A DNA stretch of 64,000 nucleotides from Cyprinodon diabolis (Eukaryota > Chordata > Actinopteri > Cyprinodontiformes > Cyprinodontidae): contig CM060080.1 in assembly GCA_030533445.1 (NCBI GenBank), forward strand, positions 40,531,880 through 40,595,879, written 5' to 3'. The first letter of the stretch is position 1. The number at the start of each line of letters is the position of its first letter. Positions 44,511 through 57,625 of the stretch are shown in pieces. The notes under the pieces were generated by a model that was given only the letters and a program-made list of their open reading frames with translations, searched no databases and was not told the origin of the DNA. The position numbers and the translations under genes were made by a program.

Positions 44511-47500
44511 GTTGGAGCGTGGGTGAGGAGGGGGGCTGTGAAGCTCAAGCTAGCCCAATAAGACTCATTTAACAGCAGAATATACAAAGTTATATCCATG
44601 TCTAGTGAAGGTGAAGAATGATGAAGTGTGTATGGTTGTCTAAGACGGCGGCGGGGACGGGATGGGGTGTTGTACTGGCTTGGTTAACTTCATGCACCGA
44701 GGCTAACGCTTTATTCTGCTGCCTTGACTGCCTGCCTCCTTTTTCAAACATCAGGATCTGACCCAATGAATAAAGACGGGTAGGACTGATTTAAAGCACT
44801 TTTTGGAAAAGGCAAAGAAGAATGAAAAATCAGGGATTGACATGGAAAATAATGGAATATAGTCTACTTTTTCTAGATGTGATATATCTGCATGTTCACA
44901 CATTTGCTCTTAAGTAAACACATTCTCAGAAAATATATTTTTATATATATATAAAAATATATAAAGCTGACTAACAGCTTATCCATTATTAAATTGGTAC
45001 ATTACATTTTTCAGGTTTGTTGAAAAACACAGATTTGCCTTCACAAAGCCTAGAAGGGCAAAATTTATGTACAAAAAGTAAACCTGTACATGGAATTGTT
45101 CTGTTTTAGAATGTGTTTGTCATTGCTATTCATATAAATGTACTGGTGTGATTGCTTAGCATACGTTTGATTGCTTTTTCCTATATGTCTATTTTTAATT
45201 TATAGCTATATAAGTCCACCAGCATCCACTGCCCATATCTTTGTTGATGACACATCTTCAACTTTATGTGATATATCGTAACAACACTATATATAACTAA
45301 ATGAGTAAAATGCAAAGTTTTATTTAATGACACTAAAAAACTACATAGCATGGCACATACCCTCCAGGTTTTATTGCAGCTACAAATAAAAAAGCACATT
45401 GCTTTTCTCCTGAACTAGGTTTGAATGTAGTTGTACATAGTGCAAGTTTGATGTAATTGGCTTACCAAGCCTGTTTTCTATTGTCTTTGCTTGGACTAAG
45501 TTAAAACCAGATGATTTGAGTAAAAAAAAAAAAAAAACAGAAAAAAAAAACGGTTATAAACATATTTAAACTAAACTTACCACTAGAAAAAACTGTTTGT
45601 TGATGTTTGCAGTTTTCAGTCATTCGACTGCTTTGAAAGTGAAATAAGTGAATAATCTGTTTGCATGCACAAAGAAAACCTGGTTCTCCTAACCAGTCAA
45701 GCAAGGACACAACAGAGCCTTTATGGGTATTAGTTTACAGATTTACATAATTGCTTCTGTTTAGGGTGAAACGAAAAGTGACAAATGAGTTTGAGAAAGC
45801 TCAGTCAAACAAATTCCAAGTCATTAGGAAAAATGAAAACTGACAGGATAGCAAAAGTTGGAATAGCTTTTCCCGTACTTTCAGTTTATTTAGGTATTCT
45901 AAAGCAAATTAAAAACTAAAAGCTCACAGAGACAGAAATAACATCAGACCTGAAGGCTGAAGATTGTTTTCCTCACTTTGGTAACATCCAAGACACACCA
46001 CTGAATAAGTATTTCTATACTTTGTTCGACAAGACTGGAACTCATTTTCCATCTTCTGTAGAAGCATGTGTCATGACAATAGACTTTCTGCTCAGCCCCA
46101 CTGCAGGCAATTTTCTACACAATGCTTCACATGATGCTTTGGAGGATGACAATGCAGAGAGGGAATCTGTCTGCTTTCAGACACCGTCTTGCCTCAGCAA
46201 CAACTTATTACTTCAACTTATGATTCAGACAGACACAGCACTGTTTACGAAAGCAGAACAAACAGGCTTTTGTTGTTTGTTGTGTAAGAGATGAAATATA
46301 TGTGTCTGGGGCTAAAAAACAAGAGTGGAGAGCTGGTTTTAGGAGAATCATTTTTGCAGAGGTGATTAAAAGAAAGCTACCTTCAGACTGAAATTTGCAG
46401 CGCACAAGTTGTGTTTGGAAAGCTAAGCTAAGTTTTCGTTTGCAAGTTTAATTTATAACTGTATACACTTTATTTATTTCACTTATATTTGGACACACAT
46501 AAGTGTTAATACGATTTTTACCAAAAACATAACGTTGCTAATCAGAGTATTCCAGCACTGCTTAATAATTGAGGGAGAAAGTAAAAGTAAAATATATGGT
46601 AGAACAACTGGGAGTTGGAACAATGATTTACGGACAGCTGCTGAAGTTTTCATAGATTAAGACACAGCAATGCCTTTGCTTTGGGTTGCAGTTTTTTATT
46701 AACAAAAAGAGCAAAAAAGCAAAAAAAATTATTCAATACAAAATCAGCACACTGAGAGAAAATCATTTAAGTAATTAATCTCAAACTTTAATTACAACAA
46801 AAAAAACTAACAAATGAAAAAAAACGTACTCTTTACTACACGTCTTCTAAAAATAAGTGGAAGAGTCCAATCAAGTCTCAGCATCACTGAGATTCTTTGA
46901 AGCTGGGACTCCTGCTCCACTGGTCCAGCCAAGCCCACAGGGCAGCCTCACAGGAACTGGCAGCTCAAAAGAAAAGTATTAGCTCAAAATAAACCATACA
47001 AAAAAAATGTGGCAAAATTAGTCAACCAGATGTGTGCACCCAAATAGCCAACCAATGCCAAATCATAAATACTTCCATACTGCCATATTTGTGCTATCAT
47101 ACTGATGATTAAATGATTTAGAGGTTTAGATATGCAATTGCAACCTTTGCTTTTAGTTATTTCTACAACATTAGGACTATTTTATAAAGTCTTTTCTTCT
47201 ACCAATCATGCCGTTTATTGAAATATTGTAGAGAAGAGAAGCTGATTTTTCAGGTCATCTGTAAATTATGCAACAAATTTGAAAAATTTGACCTCAAGCT
47301 GGATAACTCCCTTTTTTTATTGTTTTCCCTTCCTCAAGATGTTGTAATTAGTTGGAGACACAAGCTTAGGCCACCAGGAGATATAAGTGGAAAAAAAACT
47401 GATGTTTTAACAAATGTATGGGGTTAGACAGAAATGAATAGAGATGTAACCCTTGGGCTATTTTTATTGTCCGTGAATTTCTTCGGTACTGGTACAACCA

Positions 47501-48947
47501 AGAGAAATTGTCTCTAACCTTAAAGTGCAGCGATTATATAGAGTGCAGCTTATGACATATTCCAAGAAACAATACAGTGAATCATCTTCATCTATGCTCA
47601 AGATAATTCAGTACCTATAAATTTCCGTAACCATAGAATGCATTACATCACTGCAGGAGAAGCTGACATTTTGCATGCTGCAGCAACTTGAATTCTGAAA
47701 ACGGAAATCCTGTTTCCCTTCAGCAGGTCTGGATAATCCTCAGCTACAATGACAGAATAAGTCCGTTTAGACCGGGGTTGATGGATATAATCGTCTTTTA
47801 CTTTAGCAAAATACAGCACCACTAAAGTTCTATCGCTGATCCATCAACATTTCCTGACCTCTTAACAAATAGAATCAAACCAAGTTCAGATGATTGCAGT
47901 TAGAAATATTTTTTCTGCTATTTTATTCTATATATTTTATTGCTCTATTAGTGTCTGGATTAGATGTGGGATAGACCTTAAGCACACAGAATGACTTTTA
48001 ACATTGAATTGGAGCCTAAAAAGAACCTGAGTGCTGTGGTGGGAGGTGGATCACATTGTTTAAAATAGAAGCCAGTAATACAGTGGATTTCCTTTAATGT
48101 GGGAGTTTATCCCTCTACAAGAGAGCTTAGTCATCACCTAGGCAGCTGTAAAATGCACTCCTGATTGTGTAAGGCAACAACCATGATATAAAAATGTGGC
48201 TTCAACGAAGTGGTAAAATGTTCTTATATCTCTAGAAGCGTTTCATATTTTTATGTTACGCTCGATCATAATTTGCTAGGATTTATGGGATTGACCCCCA
48301 CAAGGTGTCACATACTGAAAGCAAAGTAAATTCATATATATATATTTCATTCATTCATTCATTTCTCAAATCAAAAGCCTGAAAGTGTGACATTAGGTAC
48401 TGCTCAAGGTGCCTGTAAACTGGAATATCTCTGCTAGTTTAATGCTGATGCTCTTTTACTCTGCTTAAATAAAAAACAAAAGTTTCTTTGTTTTTCAAAT
48501 CTTTTTTTTTAAATGTGTTTTTTGATGCTGTGCAGCTGAAACAATTTTGTCTTTTTTTCAATTTTAGGAATTGGTAATGTAAAAAAAAAAAAAAAAAAAA
48601 AAATTGCACCCATAGAAAACCAGAACAGTAATGTCAGCAATTTTCATCAAAACACTGAAATGTTTCCTCGAAAATAAACCCTGGTCCACCTGTAATCTAA
48701 AGGAACTACCACACAAAAAAAAGTTACTTTAGGAAGGAAGACCATGGACAATTGAAAAGTAAAAAGAACATACTTCAGCTAAAGATAAGAAAAAGAAAAG
48801 AGGCATGAAGGATGGAGCTGGAGAGCAAGCTCCAGCAGAACAATATTATTGATATGTGGTCAGGTATCCAGAAGATCACACACCTCATCATGAAGTAGGA
48901 TCAGACAGATTGAAGTCTAAACAGAGCCAATGAACAGAGCACATTCT
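44511..48947. other. AT-rich stretch without recognised genes
   Basis: Contains an AT-rich palindromic patch at about 44935-44965, A runs at 45523-45550 and 48581-48603, and otherwise unannotated sequence. Frames up to 90 codons (for example 46022-46294, plus) have no recognisable motif. Confidence 0.3.
48581..48603. repeat. poly(A) tract
   Basis: Twenty-three consecutive A residues; no retroposed sequence was identified upstream. Confidence 0.9.
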
Positions 48948-49606
48948 TGTCATGAAAATGAGACTGATGGACCCAGTATCCAAAATGGCACAACCAGTAG
49001 GAAAGTTCAGAACGTTTATTAAAACAAAAACAGAACAGAGCAGAAGCACACTGCTGTGGATCTGCGGCCCAAGGATGCTGCAGGAGGGGGGCGGGGCACC
49101 GCCCAATCTCAGACACTCTGGTCTAACAGTTCAGTCCAGCTCCCTAGAAAGGATCAGAGTCCAGAAGCAGACGCAGTCCACTAGTGTGACCAGGCGGACA
49201 CACAGACAGGCCAAGGTGCAGACAGGTAGGCTCAGTGGTTGAAGGTAACCAAGACAGGACATTGAACCAGAACTCGATGCCGGAAACATTAAACTGGTCT
49301 CCTCCTTGGAGCCAGGCTTACAGGAATAAAAACTGATCCTCCCGGCATTCGAAGCCACAACCCTGAGGACTCTGCAGGGGAGGAACAGTTCACGATCAGG
49401 GGCTAAGACAGAACATGAACCGTGAAATAAACTGAACAGACAAACTAACAAAACAAATAATGATCTGGCCCCGATCGCTCTGACTGAACCGAATATAAGG
49501 CAAAGGAAACAGGTGAAAGAAATAAGTAATAATAACAGCAAGGAGGGAAAACGGCAGGTGAATCAAATAAACAATTCAGGTGCAGGAATCAGGCCAGATC
49601 ATGACA
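48948..49606 (-). mobile_element. Solo LTR, third family, attct duplication
   Basis: The LTR starts tgtcatgaaaatgagac and ends gccagatcatgaca. The pentamer attct is directly on both sides (48943-48947 and 49607-49611). It aligns with the LTR at 43749-44505 in the same order of blocks, but is about 100 bp shorter because of deletions in the first half. It contains aacgtttattaaaac (poly(A) signal on the minus strand). Confidence 0.9.
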
Positions 49607-49611
49607 ATTCT

Positions 49612-52309
49612 TCAATAAGTTGATTGATTGTTTAACCAGATCATTTGCAGCTCAGGAAGCCACATCTTTTTGCATCGAACGGGTCCGTTGTATTAGCAGC
49701 CAGGATACAACCCTACCTGATCGACTCTCTGGTTATCGACAGCCTTCGGTTCTCATACAAATGCACTTGGAAGTTGGTCAATAAATTATTTAGCAACTGA
49801 AAAGTAACAAGGATGTTTTATTAAATTTTGGCCAAAAGAAACAAGACCTTCAGTTCTTATTCTGTACCTAACACCAACTCTTATTTACACCTTAGAAGAA
49901 CCCATTATAAAAGAGGACTCAAATATCCACTCATTAAATTTGATTTTTATTTGCTTTTTATTAATATATTGTTAGCAGGGGATAAGCAGCATCAGCAATT
50001 AGTACATCCAAAATGAAAAAAATATCAAATAGAAATCTAAACCAACTCTATCTCAACTGATCACTGAAGGGGAGGCTTTCCAAATACAGGTAGGGGAGCA
50101 GACAACTCATATTACAGATGGTTAATAGAAACCTCTGAGTCCTAAGCGAAAGGTGGATATTCCTTTTTCTTGGTGGAGCGGATCTATCGGTATAAGCATT
50201 ACTGCCCAGAGTTCACGGATGTCACGAGAGTATGGACAGAAGGGAAAAAAGGAAAAAAAAACAGCCTCCATGTGAATTGAATAATCTTTTAAAAAAAAAA
50301 AAACTGTGTATTATAATCCAAACTGGAAACCTTGAATAATCCTTTCAAAAAAGCCGAATAAAAATCCAACCTGGAACCCTCGGACAGAAAATGATCATCC
50401 AAAGCTGGCAACCTGAAAGACAGGTAAAGGTAAAACTAATCTAGCCTAATTATGTTGAGGATAAACTAGACTGGAAAACAAAAAAAGTAGAACAATTATG
50501 AGAAATAATAACTAAATATGGGAAGGATACACCAGACTGATAACTGTAAAAAAAAATAATAATAATAAAAATGGAGACAACTAGCTAGCCTGGAAACCAT
50601 GAACAATAAAAAGTAATGATCAAAAATGGGAAATATAAACTAGAATGAAAACAATAAAGAAGGAAAAAAGAGATAAAAACATAAATAGAAAAAAATAAAT
50701 GACAATAGAAATAAAACAATACTAGACTGGAAAAAAATGAAGAATAAAAAAGACAATATGTATAAGAAAAAAAATAAATGTAAACAAAAATAAAACAATA
50801 ATCAAAACTGAAAAGGATTAACTGGACTCGAAAAAATAAAAATAAAAAGTAATGATCAAAAATGGAAAAAAGTAAAAAGTTATATATATTTAAGAATAAA
50901 ACAATAATCAAAGATGAAAATTATTAACTAGACTGAGAACAAGAAAAATGGAAAAGGTAAAACCTCATCATCCTTCGCAAGGCAATACCCATGCTGGAGG
51001 TCAAAAAGACTGAAAGGAATAAGAACAAAAATTAAATAACCTGCACAAGACCTTGCAGCCCTCACCTTCCTTCACCTTCCTCTTTTCCCCCTCATCTGCC
51101 TCCTGTTCTTACTTGCAAAATGCCTTACCAGTTACTTCTTCATTCCTGTAAATGATTATATATTAAAAAAAGAATAAAGATTACATATTTTGAAAGTATG
51201 CATGCAAAGCTGCTTAATCTCTTTAAAGGTCTTTTAGAAACCTATATTAAAGGATTACAATATTTGATTATACTTTCAAACACTGCTATTCCTTCCTCAC
51301 AGACATCCTTTGTGTACTTTACAGGTTTTAGCCCCAACCTTTAGGAGGTTTGCAGACATTACTTGTCAGCTGCATCAGACAGTAACTTGCCCCCACCCCT
51401 CCCCTATTGGGGCTAAATATAACATTTTTAATCATGACACACAAACTGTACTCACCACTGTCTGGGTCATTCTACACATCATATGAGAAGAATTGGATGT
51501 GTTCAATGAGTCTAATTGCATCAGTGTTCACTCTGACTGCATCAGAGCAAATTACTTAAGCTCAACAAGCTGATAAAGAAGCTTGTCGCTGTTTTAGGAA
51601 TTCCTCTACAACCTCAGATGATGGAAGATCTGGGGTGCTCAAGTCCAGTCCTCTAGAGCTGCCACCCTGTAACTTTAAGATGCATCCGTTCTCTAACACA
51701 CCTTTCTCTAAAGGGTTAATTCCCTCACTAAGCTCAGGAGATCCTGCAAATATGGTCATTTTTTCTTTGTCATACACTTTATCCTCATTGCATTTTATAT
51801 GCATTATCTAGCGTCAGTAATGTATTGAAAAAACTAGTATACATTTTATCTACAGTAGAAGTGTCACTGGTTTATACCTTTTGGTTTACAATATAACAAT
51901 GTGCAAAAATATCACTTAGAGCCAGAACAACAACAAACTAATAGAATAGATAAAAACAGTCATAATTTAATTGAACAATAAAATATCAAGCATTTACTTA
52001 AAGCAATCAAAATGTACAGTTTTCGATAATTTTAGGAACTAATTATTTAACTTTAAATACATATATGTGACTATATGCAAAACATAAACTACCTTTACAC
52101 TTTTGTGATTTTCTGTTCAATGCCCATCCTGGTAGGATGTCACATTAATGTTGGGATTTTATATTCTATTCTATTCCTAGCCAGCTAAGAATTTATATTA
52201 CTGATACTTTAAGATATTTATTGCCCGCCCCGGTAGGGGTAGTAAAATATCTTATTTAATGAGATATTATTTCGGGTGCTATATACTATTTATGAACACA
52301 CGCCCTACT
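49612..52309. other. Unannotated stretch with a degenerate minisatellite and a MITE fragment
   Basis: The zone 50290-50960 is a degenerate tandem repeat (listed separately). At about 51630-51740, ggggtgctcaagtccagtcc followed by taactttaagatgcatcc resembles the end of a common fish hAT derivative, truncated. No gene is supported. Confidence 0.35.
50290..50960. repeat. Degenerate A-rich tandem repeat
   Basis: Words such as ctagactggaaa, cctggaaacc, aataaaaagtaatgatcaaaa and gaaaaataaaa recur many times at irregular spacing of roughly 50-110 bp. The plus strand is strongly purine-rich and AT-rich. The long minus-strand frame (F, Y, S-rich) is a by-product of this composition. Confidence 0.7.
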
Positions 52310-52780
52310 AGCTGTGTGTTAGAGCAATAAATGAAAGAGTAATTCGAGCTCTAATCATCGTCAAACAGTTAATTCTGCACATACATGGAATAAATTCACC
52401 AAAACAAAATATAAAGAGTATGAGTTTATACAAAATATAAAATATATAAACAAAAATCATTCAGCTTCAAGTCAAACATATTCTAGTTTAGCACTCTTAA
52501 CTAAGACTAGTGAAACTCAACTAAACTATACTACTATGTACAAAGAGGAAGGGGAACATGGTTGAAAACCATATTACAGTTTAAGATGGATTTTTGTGTT
52601 TGAAAACCAAAGTTTATCTGGAAGAATCTGGGATCTGATCAAATTAGCTTTTCAATAAATTAGAGAAATTGGAAAGTTTTCAGACCAATTCACAATGCAA
52701 ATCCATGAGGTGAATAAAACATTATTTGGCCAAATAATGTTTTATCAAATGATTTGCTTAATCAAGAACCAAAAACCTTT
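52310..52780 (-). repeat. Dispersed repeat, copy 2 (inverted partner of 4030-4475)
   Basis: Read on the minus strand this stretch follows the same order of words as 4030-4475, from ttatttggccaaataatg to tgtgcagaattaactg. The class is unknown. The neighbouring 52100-52310 region may belong to the same element but has no match in copy 1. Confidence 0.65.
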
Positions 52781-53592
52781 AGTCAAATGGTTCTTCACTC
52801 TCTTTGAAATAGCTAGCAGCGAATAGACATCATTCGCTGACTGTGATAATCCAAAACTATTCATAAGTGCAGCAGCAGAACTGATAAGTCCACAACATAT
52901 GAAACAACAGTGAAGGCGGGGAACAGACTAAAATCTCCTGTGAGTAGGGCAGTGCTACATCGGAGAAAGAGAAAGAGCTAGGAAGGCTGCTGGCAGCTGG
53001 AGTAAACCTTTACACTAACTGCAGGAGATGAAAGGAGTAGCGGGGAGAATTAGCATCAGTGTTGCTGGGGAAGGAAAGCATCCATCTGCGTTAGAGGTAA
53101 GATGACAAAACAGACTTTCTAGGGCTAAATTAGAAAAGCTATTTTCAAAAGCCAACTTAAATCCTTTAAGAACAATCCTAATTAATCATTTGTCAACAGA
53201 ATTTTCTCTTTGTTGCATTTTTGATTAATAGAAATTCGTCTCAGCTGTGATCCTTCACTGTAACTCACATCTGGATTTTGTGTCATTAATGTAAAAAAAA
53301 AGTTAAGATTTTTTTAATTAAATAGCAGGCTAGGTGGCAATAAAATATCGTCAACTATGCCAAAATCGTACCGTTTGCCTAAATTCTTCACTGTTGCCTC
53401 GCTCAGCTTTGCTTCACTCTAGATCCGCCTGTCTACATAGAGATTACATGAGAATCCTTTGTTCTGGCTGCGAAATTTGTGTGGACGTACAATTAAAAAA
53501 CTTCTTTCAGCTTAATATAGAGCAACATTTTTTTGAGTGCTGACTTTTAAAACCATCTTGAGCTGCGAATAAATTGTCCACCCATTTTTCTC
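52781..53592. other. No recognised features
   Basis: No gene or bounded repeat was seen between the dispersed repeat and the chromovirus insertion. Confidence 0.3.
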
Positions 53593-53597
53593 CATGG

Positions 53598-54324
53598 TGT
53601 CATGAGGGGTCTAACTGATTTAACCCACATGCAGAACACCACAGGACACTGGATAAAAGTTCAACAGTTTATTGGATAAACCCACAGAGAGATAGTTGCA
53701 CAGATTCTGGTACAGGTCCTGGGACTGGATTCACTGAGTTCTCTGTAGAGAAGGAATGTTTGGTTAGCCAGATAGCTATGATGTCTTGACAGAGTTTGAT
53801 TCTGAGTTGTACCTGATGAGGTTCAGACTGATCGGTGGAGAGAGGGAACCGGTTGGGTCCAGAGACTATGGGTTCAGCAGAGAGCTTAGCAGTGGTAGAG
53901 CTTAGCTTCAGGCTAGCGAGGTTCAGACCTTGAGTTGTTTTCCTAGTTCTCTCCTGAGAACTAGCAGGGAGATTCAGACTGAGGATCTTCAGGTTTGGCT
54001 TCTCAGGGCAGGCAGGCAGGTTTCCAAACATGAGCTCCTCCAGAGCTACTGACTTCAATCAGGTTTCCTAAGAGGCAGAGAAGACAGAGACTGGTTAGGA
54101 TCAGAGTTACTCTCCAGAGCAGACAGATTCTAGGAGCAGGTTGTGGCTCAGATTCTGTTAACCAAAACTGGTCAACACTCCAGCGCTGAAGAGAAGTCAA
54201 ACCGCTGCTTATATAGCTGGTCTCCTGATGAGATGAATCAGCCTCAGGTGTGCAGGTGGCTTCAGCTCAGGAGACCCAGGGCGCTCTCTGCTGGAGAAAG
54301 GTGGCAGATCTCCAGATCCCAACA
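53598..54324 (-). repeat. 3' LTR of the chromovirus
   Basis: The 727 bp LTR has TG...CA ends (tgtcatgagg to cccaaca on the plus strand). On the minus strand it has a TATA-like tatataag (opposite 54208-54215) and AATAAA opposite tttattgg near 53668-53674, as expected for U3-R-U5. It is complete. Confidence 0.93.
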
Positions 54325-54336
54325 GTACCCCCCCTC
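54325..54336 (-). promoter_or_regulatory. Polypurine tract
   Basis: On the minus strand gaggggggggtac-type purines lie directly before the LTR start tgttggg. In LTR retrotransposons this tract primes plus-strand DNA synthesis. The stop codon of the chromodomain frame (54335-54337) overlaps it. Confidence 0.75.
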
Positions 54337-54826
54337 AACGACCGCCTCCTGGCGGTCCAGAGGAAGTGGACGGAAGAGAGTTCTTATACTCATCTATGAG
54401 AGACGGATCCAGGATGAAGGACCCTGGAACCCAGGTGCGGTCCTCTGGACCGTAGCCCTCCCAGTCGACGAGGTACTGCCAACCGCGACCCCGGCGACGG
54501 GAGTCCACGATCCAGCGAACGGTGAATGCAGGGTGGCCATCAATATCCCGGGCGGGTGGAGGGGAGTCGGACGGAGGGCACAGAGGACTGATGATAACGG
54601 GCTTGATTTGAGAGACGTGGAAGGTGGGGTGTATACGGAGAGTGGGTGGCAGATGCAGGCGGACAGCAGATGAGTTGATGACTTGAGCGATCTTGTATGG
54701 TCCGATGAATCTGGGAGAGAGTTTCCTTGACATTGACTTTAACGGGAGCCATACATCTTGACCAGGGGTGTAATCGGGTGCAGGACGTCGTTTCTTGTCA
54801 GCGAATCTTTTATTCTGAACAGAGGT
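54335..54826 (-). pseudogene. Integrase C-terminal part with chromodomain
   Basis: In this frame the protein contains a segment typical of the integrase C-terminal domain ([17 protein letters not shown], then [12 protein letters not shown]) and then a chromodomain ([20 protein letters not shown] followed by [12 protein letters not shown]). Chromodomains of this kind guide integration by binding chromatin. The aromatic and acidic positions of the fold (W, Y, W, E) are visible. The frame is separated from the integrase core by a frameshift near 54813-54840 and by stops at 54810-54812 and 54909-54911, so it cannot be made as part of pol from this copy. The natural end is at 54335. Confidence 0.88.
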
Positions 54827-55028
54827 TCCGGTTCAGAGCAGTGATGGTCTCGTTCCACACTTTGTGGCAACGGCGGATGTGATGATGGACGGATTGGACG
54901 AAGATTTCTCATTTATCTGCAGGGAAGAGTGGTGATTGGTAGCCGATTGATATCTGAAACGGAGACAGGCCGGTAGCAGCAGATTTATGTGTGTTGTGGG
55001 CGTATTCTACCCATGACAAATACTGACT

Positions 55029-56780
55029 CTAGTCAGTCGGGTTAGTGGATGTCAGGCAACAGAGAGTGGATTCTAGCTCCTGATTCATCCTCTCCGTTTG
55101 GACGTTTGTCTGTGGATGATAACCGGAAGTGAGAGAGACTGTTGAATTTAGAGCTGTACAGAAAGCTTTCCAAACCTGGGAGATGAACTGGAGACCTCGA
55201 TCGGACAGAATCTCTTGGGGAATACCATGCAGACGGAATACATGCTTGACCAATAACTGAGCGGTTTGGAAAGCAGTGGGCAGTTTCCTGAAGGGAACCA
55301 GATGACAGGCTTTAGAGAAGCGATCGATCATGGTTAGAATGGTTGACATACCCTTGGACCAAGGACGAGACGGAACAGGCAGAGGATGTAGCAGCCCAGA
55401 AGGTGGTTGGTGGGTCGGCTTATTCCTGGCACAGATGGGACAGGGCAGCACGTACTCCTTCACGTCCTTGTGAAGGGACGGCCACCAAAAACGTCGTGTG
55501 ATGAGGGCGATGGTTCTACTTATACCAGGATGGGCTGAGAACTTGGCTGCATGCATCCACTGGATGAGACGGGATCTGACAGAAGTTGGAACATAAGTCC
55601 TATTTGGAGGTCCATTTCCTGGGTCAGGTTCCGAAGCCAAGGCAAGATTGATGAGATCAGTGATTTCCCAGGAAACGGCTCCAAACGTGCAAGTGGCAGG
55701 GAGAAAAGGTTCGGTTGTTTCAGGCTTATCGGATGAATACAGGCGAGAAAGAGAGTCGGGCTTGATGTTCTTTGAACTGGGTCTGTAAGATATGACCAGA
55801 TTAAACCTTGAAAAGAACAGAGACCAACGGGAATGACGTGGGTTAGATCTCTTTACAGACTGGATATATGACAGGTTCTTATGATCCGTCCAAACCAAAA
55901 TAGGGTGTTCAGCGCCCTCAAGCCAATGTCTCCACTCCTCCAGGGCTAGCTTGATAGCTAGTAACTCTCTGTCACCAACATCATAATTCTGCTCTGCTGG
56001 AGAAAGTCTGCGTGAGAAAAAGGCACAAGGGTGAGTTTTTTGGTCTGAGTCAGATTGTTGAGACAACACAGCTCCCACTCCGGAATCAGATGCATCCACC
56101 TCTAATATGAATTGCTTAGAGGGGTCAGGTTGAATCAGTATGGGCGCGCTGGAAAAGAGAGCCTTCAGTTTGTTAAAAGCTGCATCAGCTTCTGCAGACC
56201 ATTGGAACGTCTTCTTAACAGAAGTCAGAGCTGTGAGAGGTAGAGCTGTTTGACTGTAGTTCCTGATAAATCGTCTATAGAAGTTAGCAAACCCCAGGAA
56301 TCTTTGAAGCTGCTTGCGGTCCTCGGGAGTAGGACAGTCCAAAACTGCTTTTATTTTGTCTTCAGATGGCTTCACCTGCCCGCCCTCGAGCACAAAACCT
56401 AGAAAAGTGACAGAAGGTTGGTGAAATTCACATTTCTCAGCTTTTACGAAGAGTTTATTTTCAAGCAGTCTTTGAAGGACCAGACAAACGTGTTTCTTGT
56501 GATCAGACAGGTTTTTAGAGTAGATCGGGATGTCATTGATGTATACAAAAACAAAAACGTTGAGGAAGTCTCTGAGGACATCATTTACTAGAGCTTGGAA
56601 ACAGGCAGGAGCGTTTGTCAGACCAAAAGGCATAACCAAATATTCAAATTGGCCAATGGGGGTCTTAAATGCCGTCTTCCATTCATCTCCTTCTCTTATT
56701 CTAAGAAGATGATATGCGTTTCTTAAGTCGAGTTTGGTGAACACTGTTGCCCCTTGAACAGGTTCAAAAGCTGATGCTAG
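55029..56780 (-). pseudogene. pol: reverse transcriptase, RNase H and integrase core (broken)
   Basis: The frame is open for about 580 codons from the stop at 56781 to a stop at 55029. [34 protein letters not shown] and a catalytic box reading YIND, in which the first of the two paired aspartates is replaced by asparagine. RNase [18 protein letters not shown] with later [10 protein letters not shown]. Integrase: H-H-C-C zinc-finger residues (WMH, AHPG, CPIC), then a core that begins abruptly at [10 protein letters not shown], so the segment holding the first catalytic aspartate is deleted; SDRGLQF and the glutamate in TERMNQELE remain. The protein would be inactive in both polymerisation and strand transfer. 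Confidence 0.92.
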
Positions 56781-57625
56781 CTATGGTAAGGGATACTTAT
56801 TTTTGACGGTTATTTGATTCAATCCTCTGTAGTCTATACAGGGTCGGAGAGAACCGTCCTTTTTTCCAACAAAGAAAAAGCCAGCACCGAGAGGGGATGA
56901 AGACGGTCGGATGATCCCAGCAGCAAGTGACTCATTGATGTATTTTTCCATCGTCTCTCTCTCAGGTTTGGAGATATTAAACAGTCTACTGCTGGGGAGG
57001 GGAGCTCCTGGTAACAGATCAATGGCGCAGTCATATGGTCTATGAGGTAGAAGAGACATCGCACTGACCTTGCTGAAGACTGGTGCCAAGTCGTGATATT
57101 CGGAAGGAACGGAAGAAAGGTCAGGAGGGTCCATCTCCCCCCTACCTCTAGGGGACTGAATAGCAGGAGCCGCAGAACGGAGACAGGAGACGTGACAGGA
57201 AGCGGACCAAGACTCAGTGTGACGTTCAGCCCAGTTGATGTGAAGGTTATGAAGCTCCAACCACTCGTATCCCAGCACTAGGGATGAACATGCAGAGGGA
57301 AAAACAAAAAATGTTAGAGTCTCACGGTGGTTTCCAGAGATCAGGAGCTCTAATGGCCGTGTCTGATGGGTGACTTGATGCAGCCTCTTCCCATCGATAG
57401 CTGAAACTCTGAGCGGCTTCTTCAGAGGAATGGTCTCAATCTTCAGCTGTTGAACCAGATTAGAGTCAATAAGGTTTCTCTCACAACCAGAGTCTATGAA
57501 GGCTGACAGAGTGAGAGTCTGATCAGAACAGAACAGAGTTGCAGGTAACAGAAGATGAGGAGATTTCTCAGATCTTAGATGGTCCGTCAGACTCCTCACA
57601 TCCTCTGACGGACCCCGGCTTTTGA
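56781..57625 (-). pseudogene. pol: protease and start of reverse transcriptase
   Basis: This frame is in the -1 register relative to gag and overlaps the gag end by about 30 nt, a usual arrangement for expressing pol by frameshifting. It holds the aspartic protease with the DSG active-site motif ([13 protein letters not shown]), the region up to [11 protein letters not shown], and then the N-terminal RT fingers ([36 protein letters not shown]). It ends at a TAG (56781-56783) directly before the RT frame at 56780, which continues in the same register. The stop therefore cuts RT in two. Confidence 0.9.

Noticed and set aside
50585..50911. Minus-strand 108-codon F/Y/S-rich frame resembling a membrane protein
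   Set aside because: It is a translation of the A-rich minisatellite; hydrophobicity comes from composition.
54143..54673. Plus-strand 176-codon frame
   Set aside because: It is antisense to the chromodomain end of pol and the LTR.
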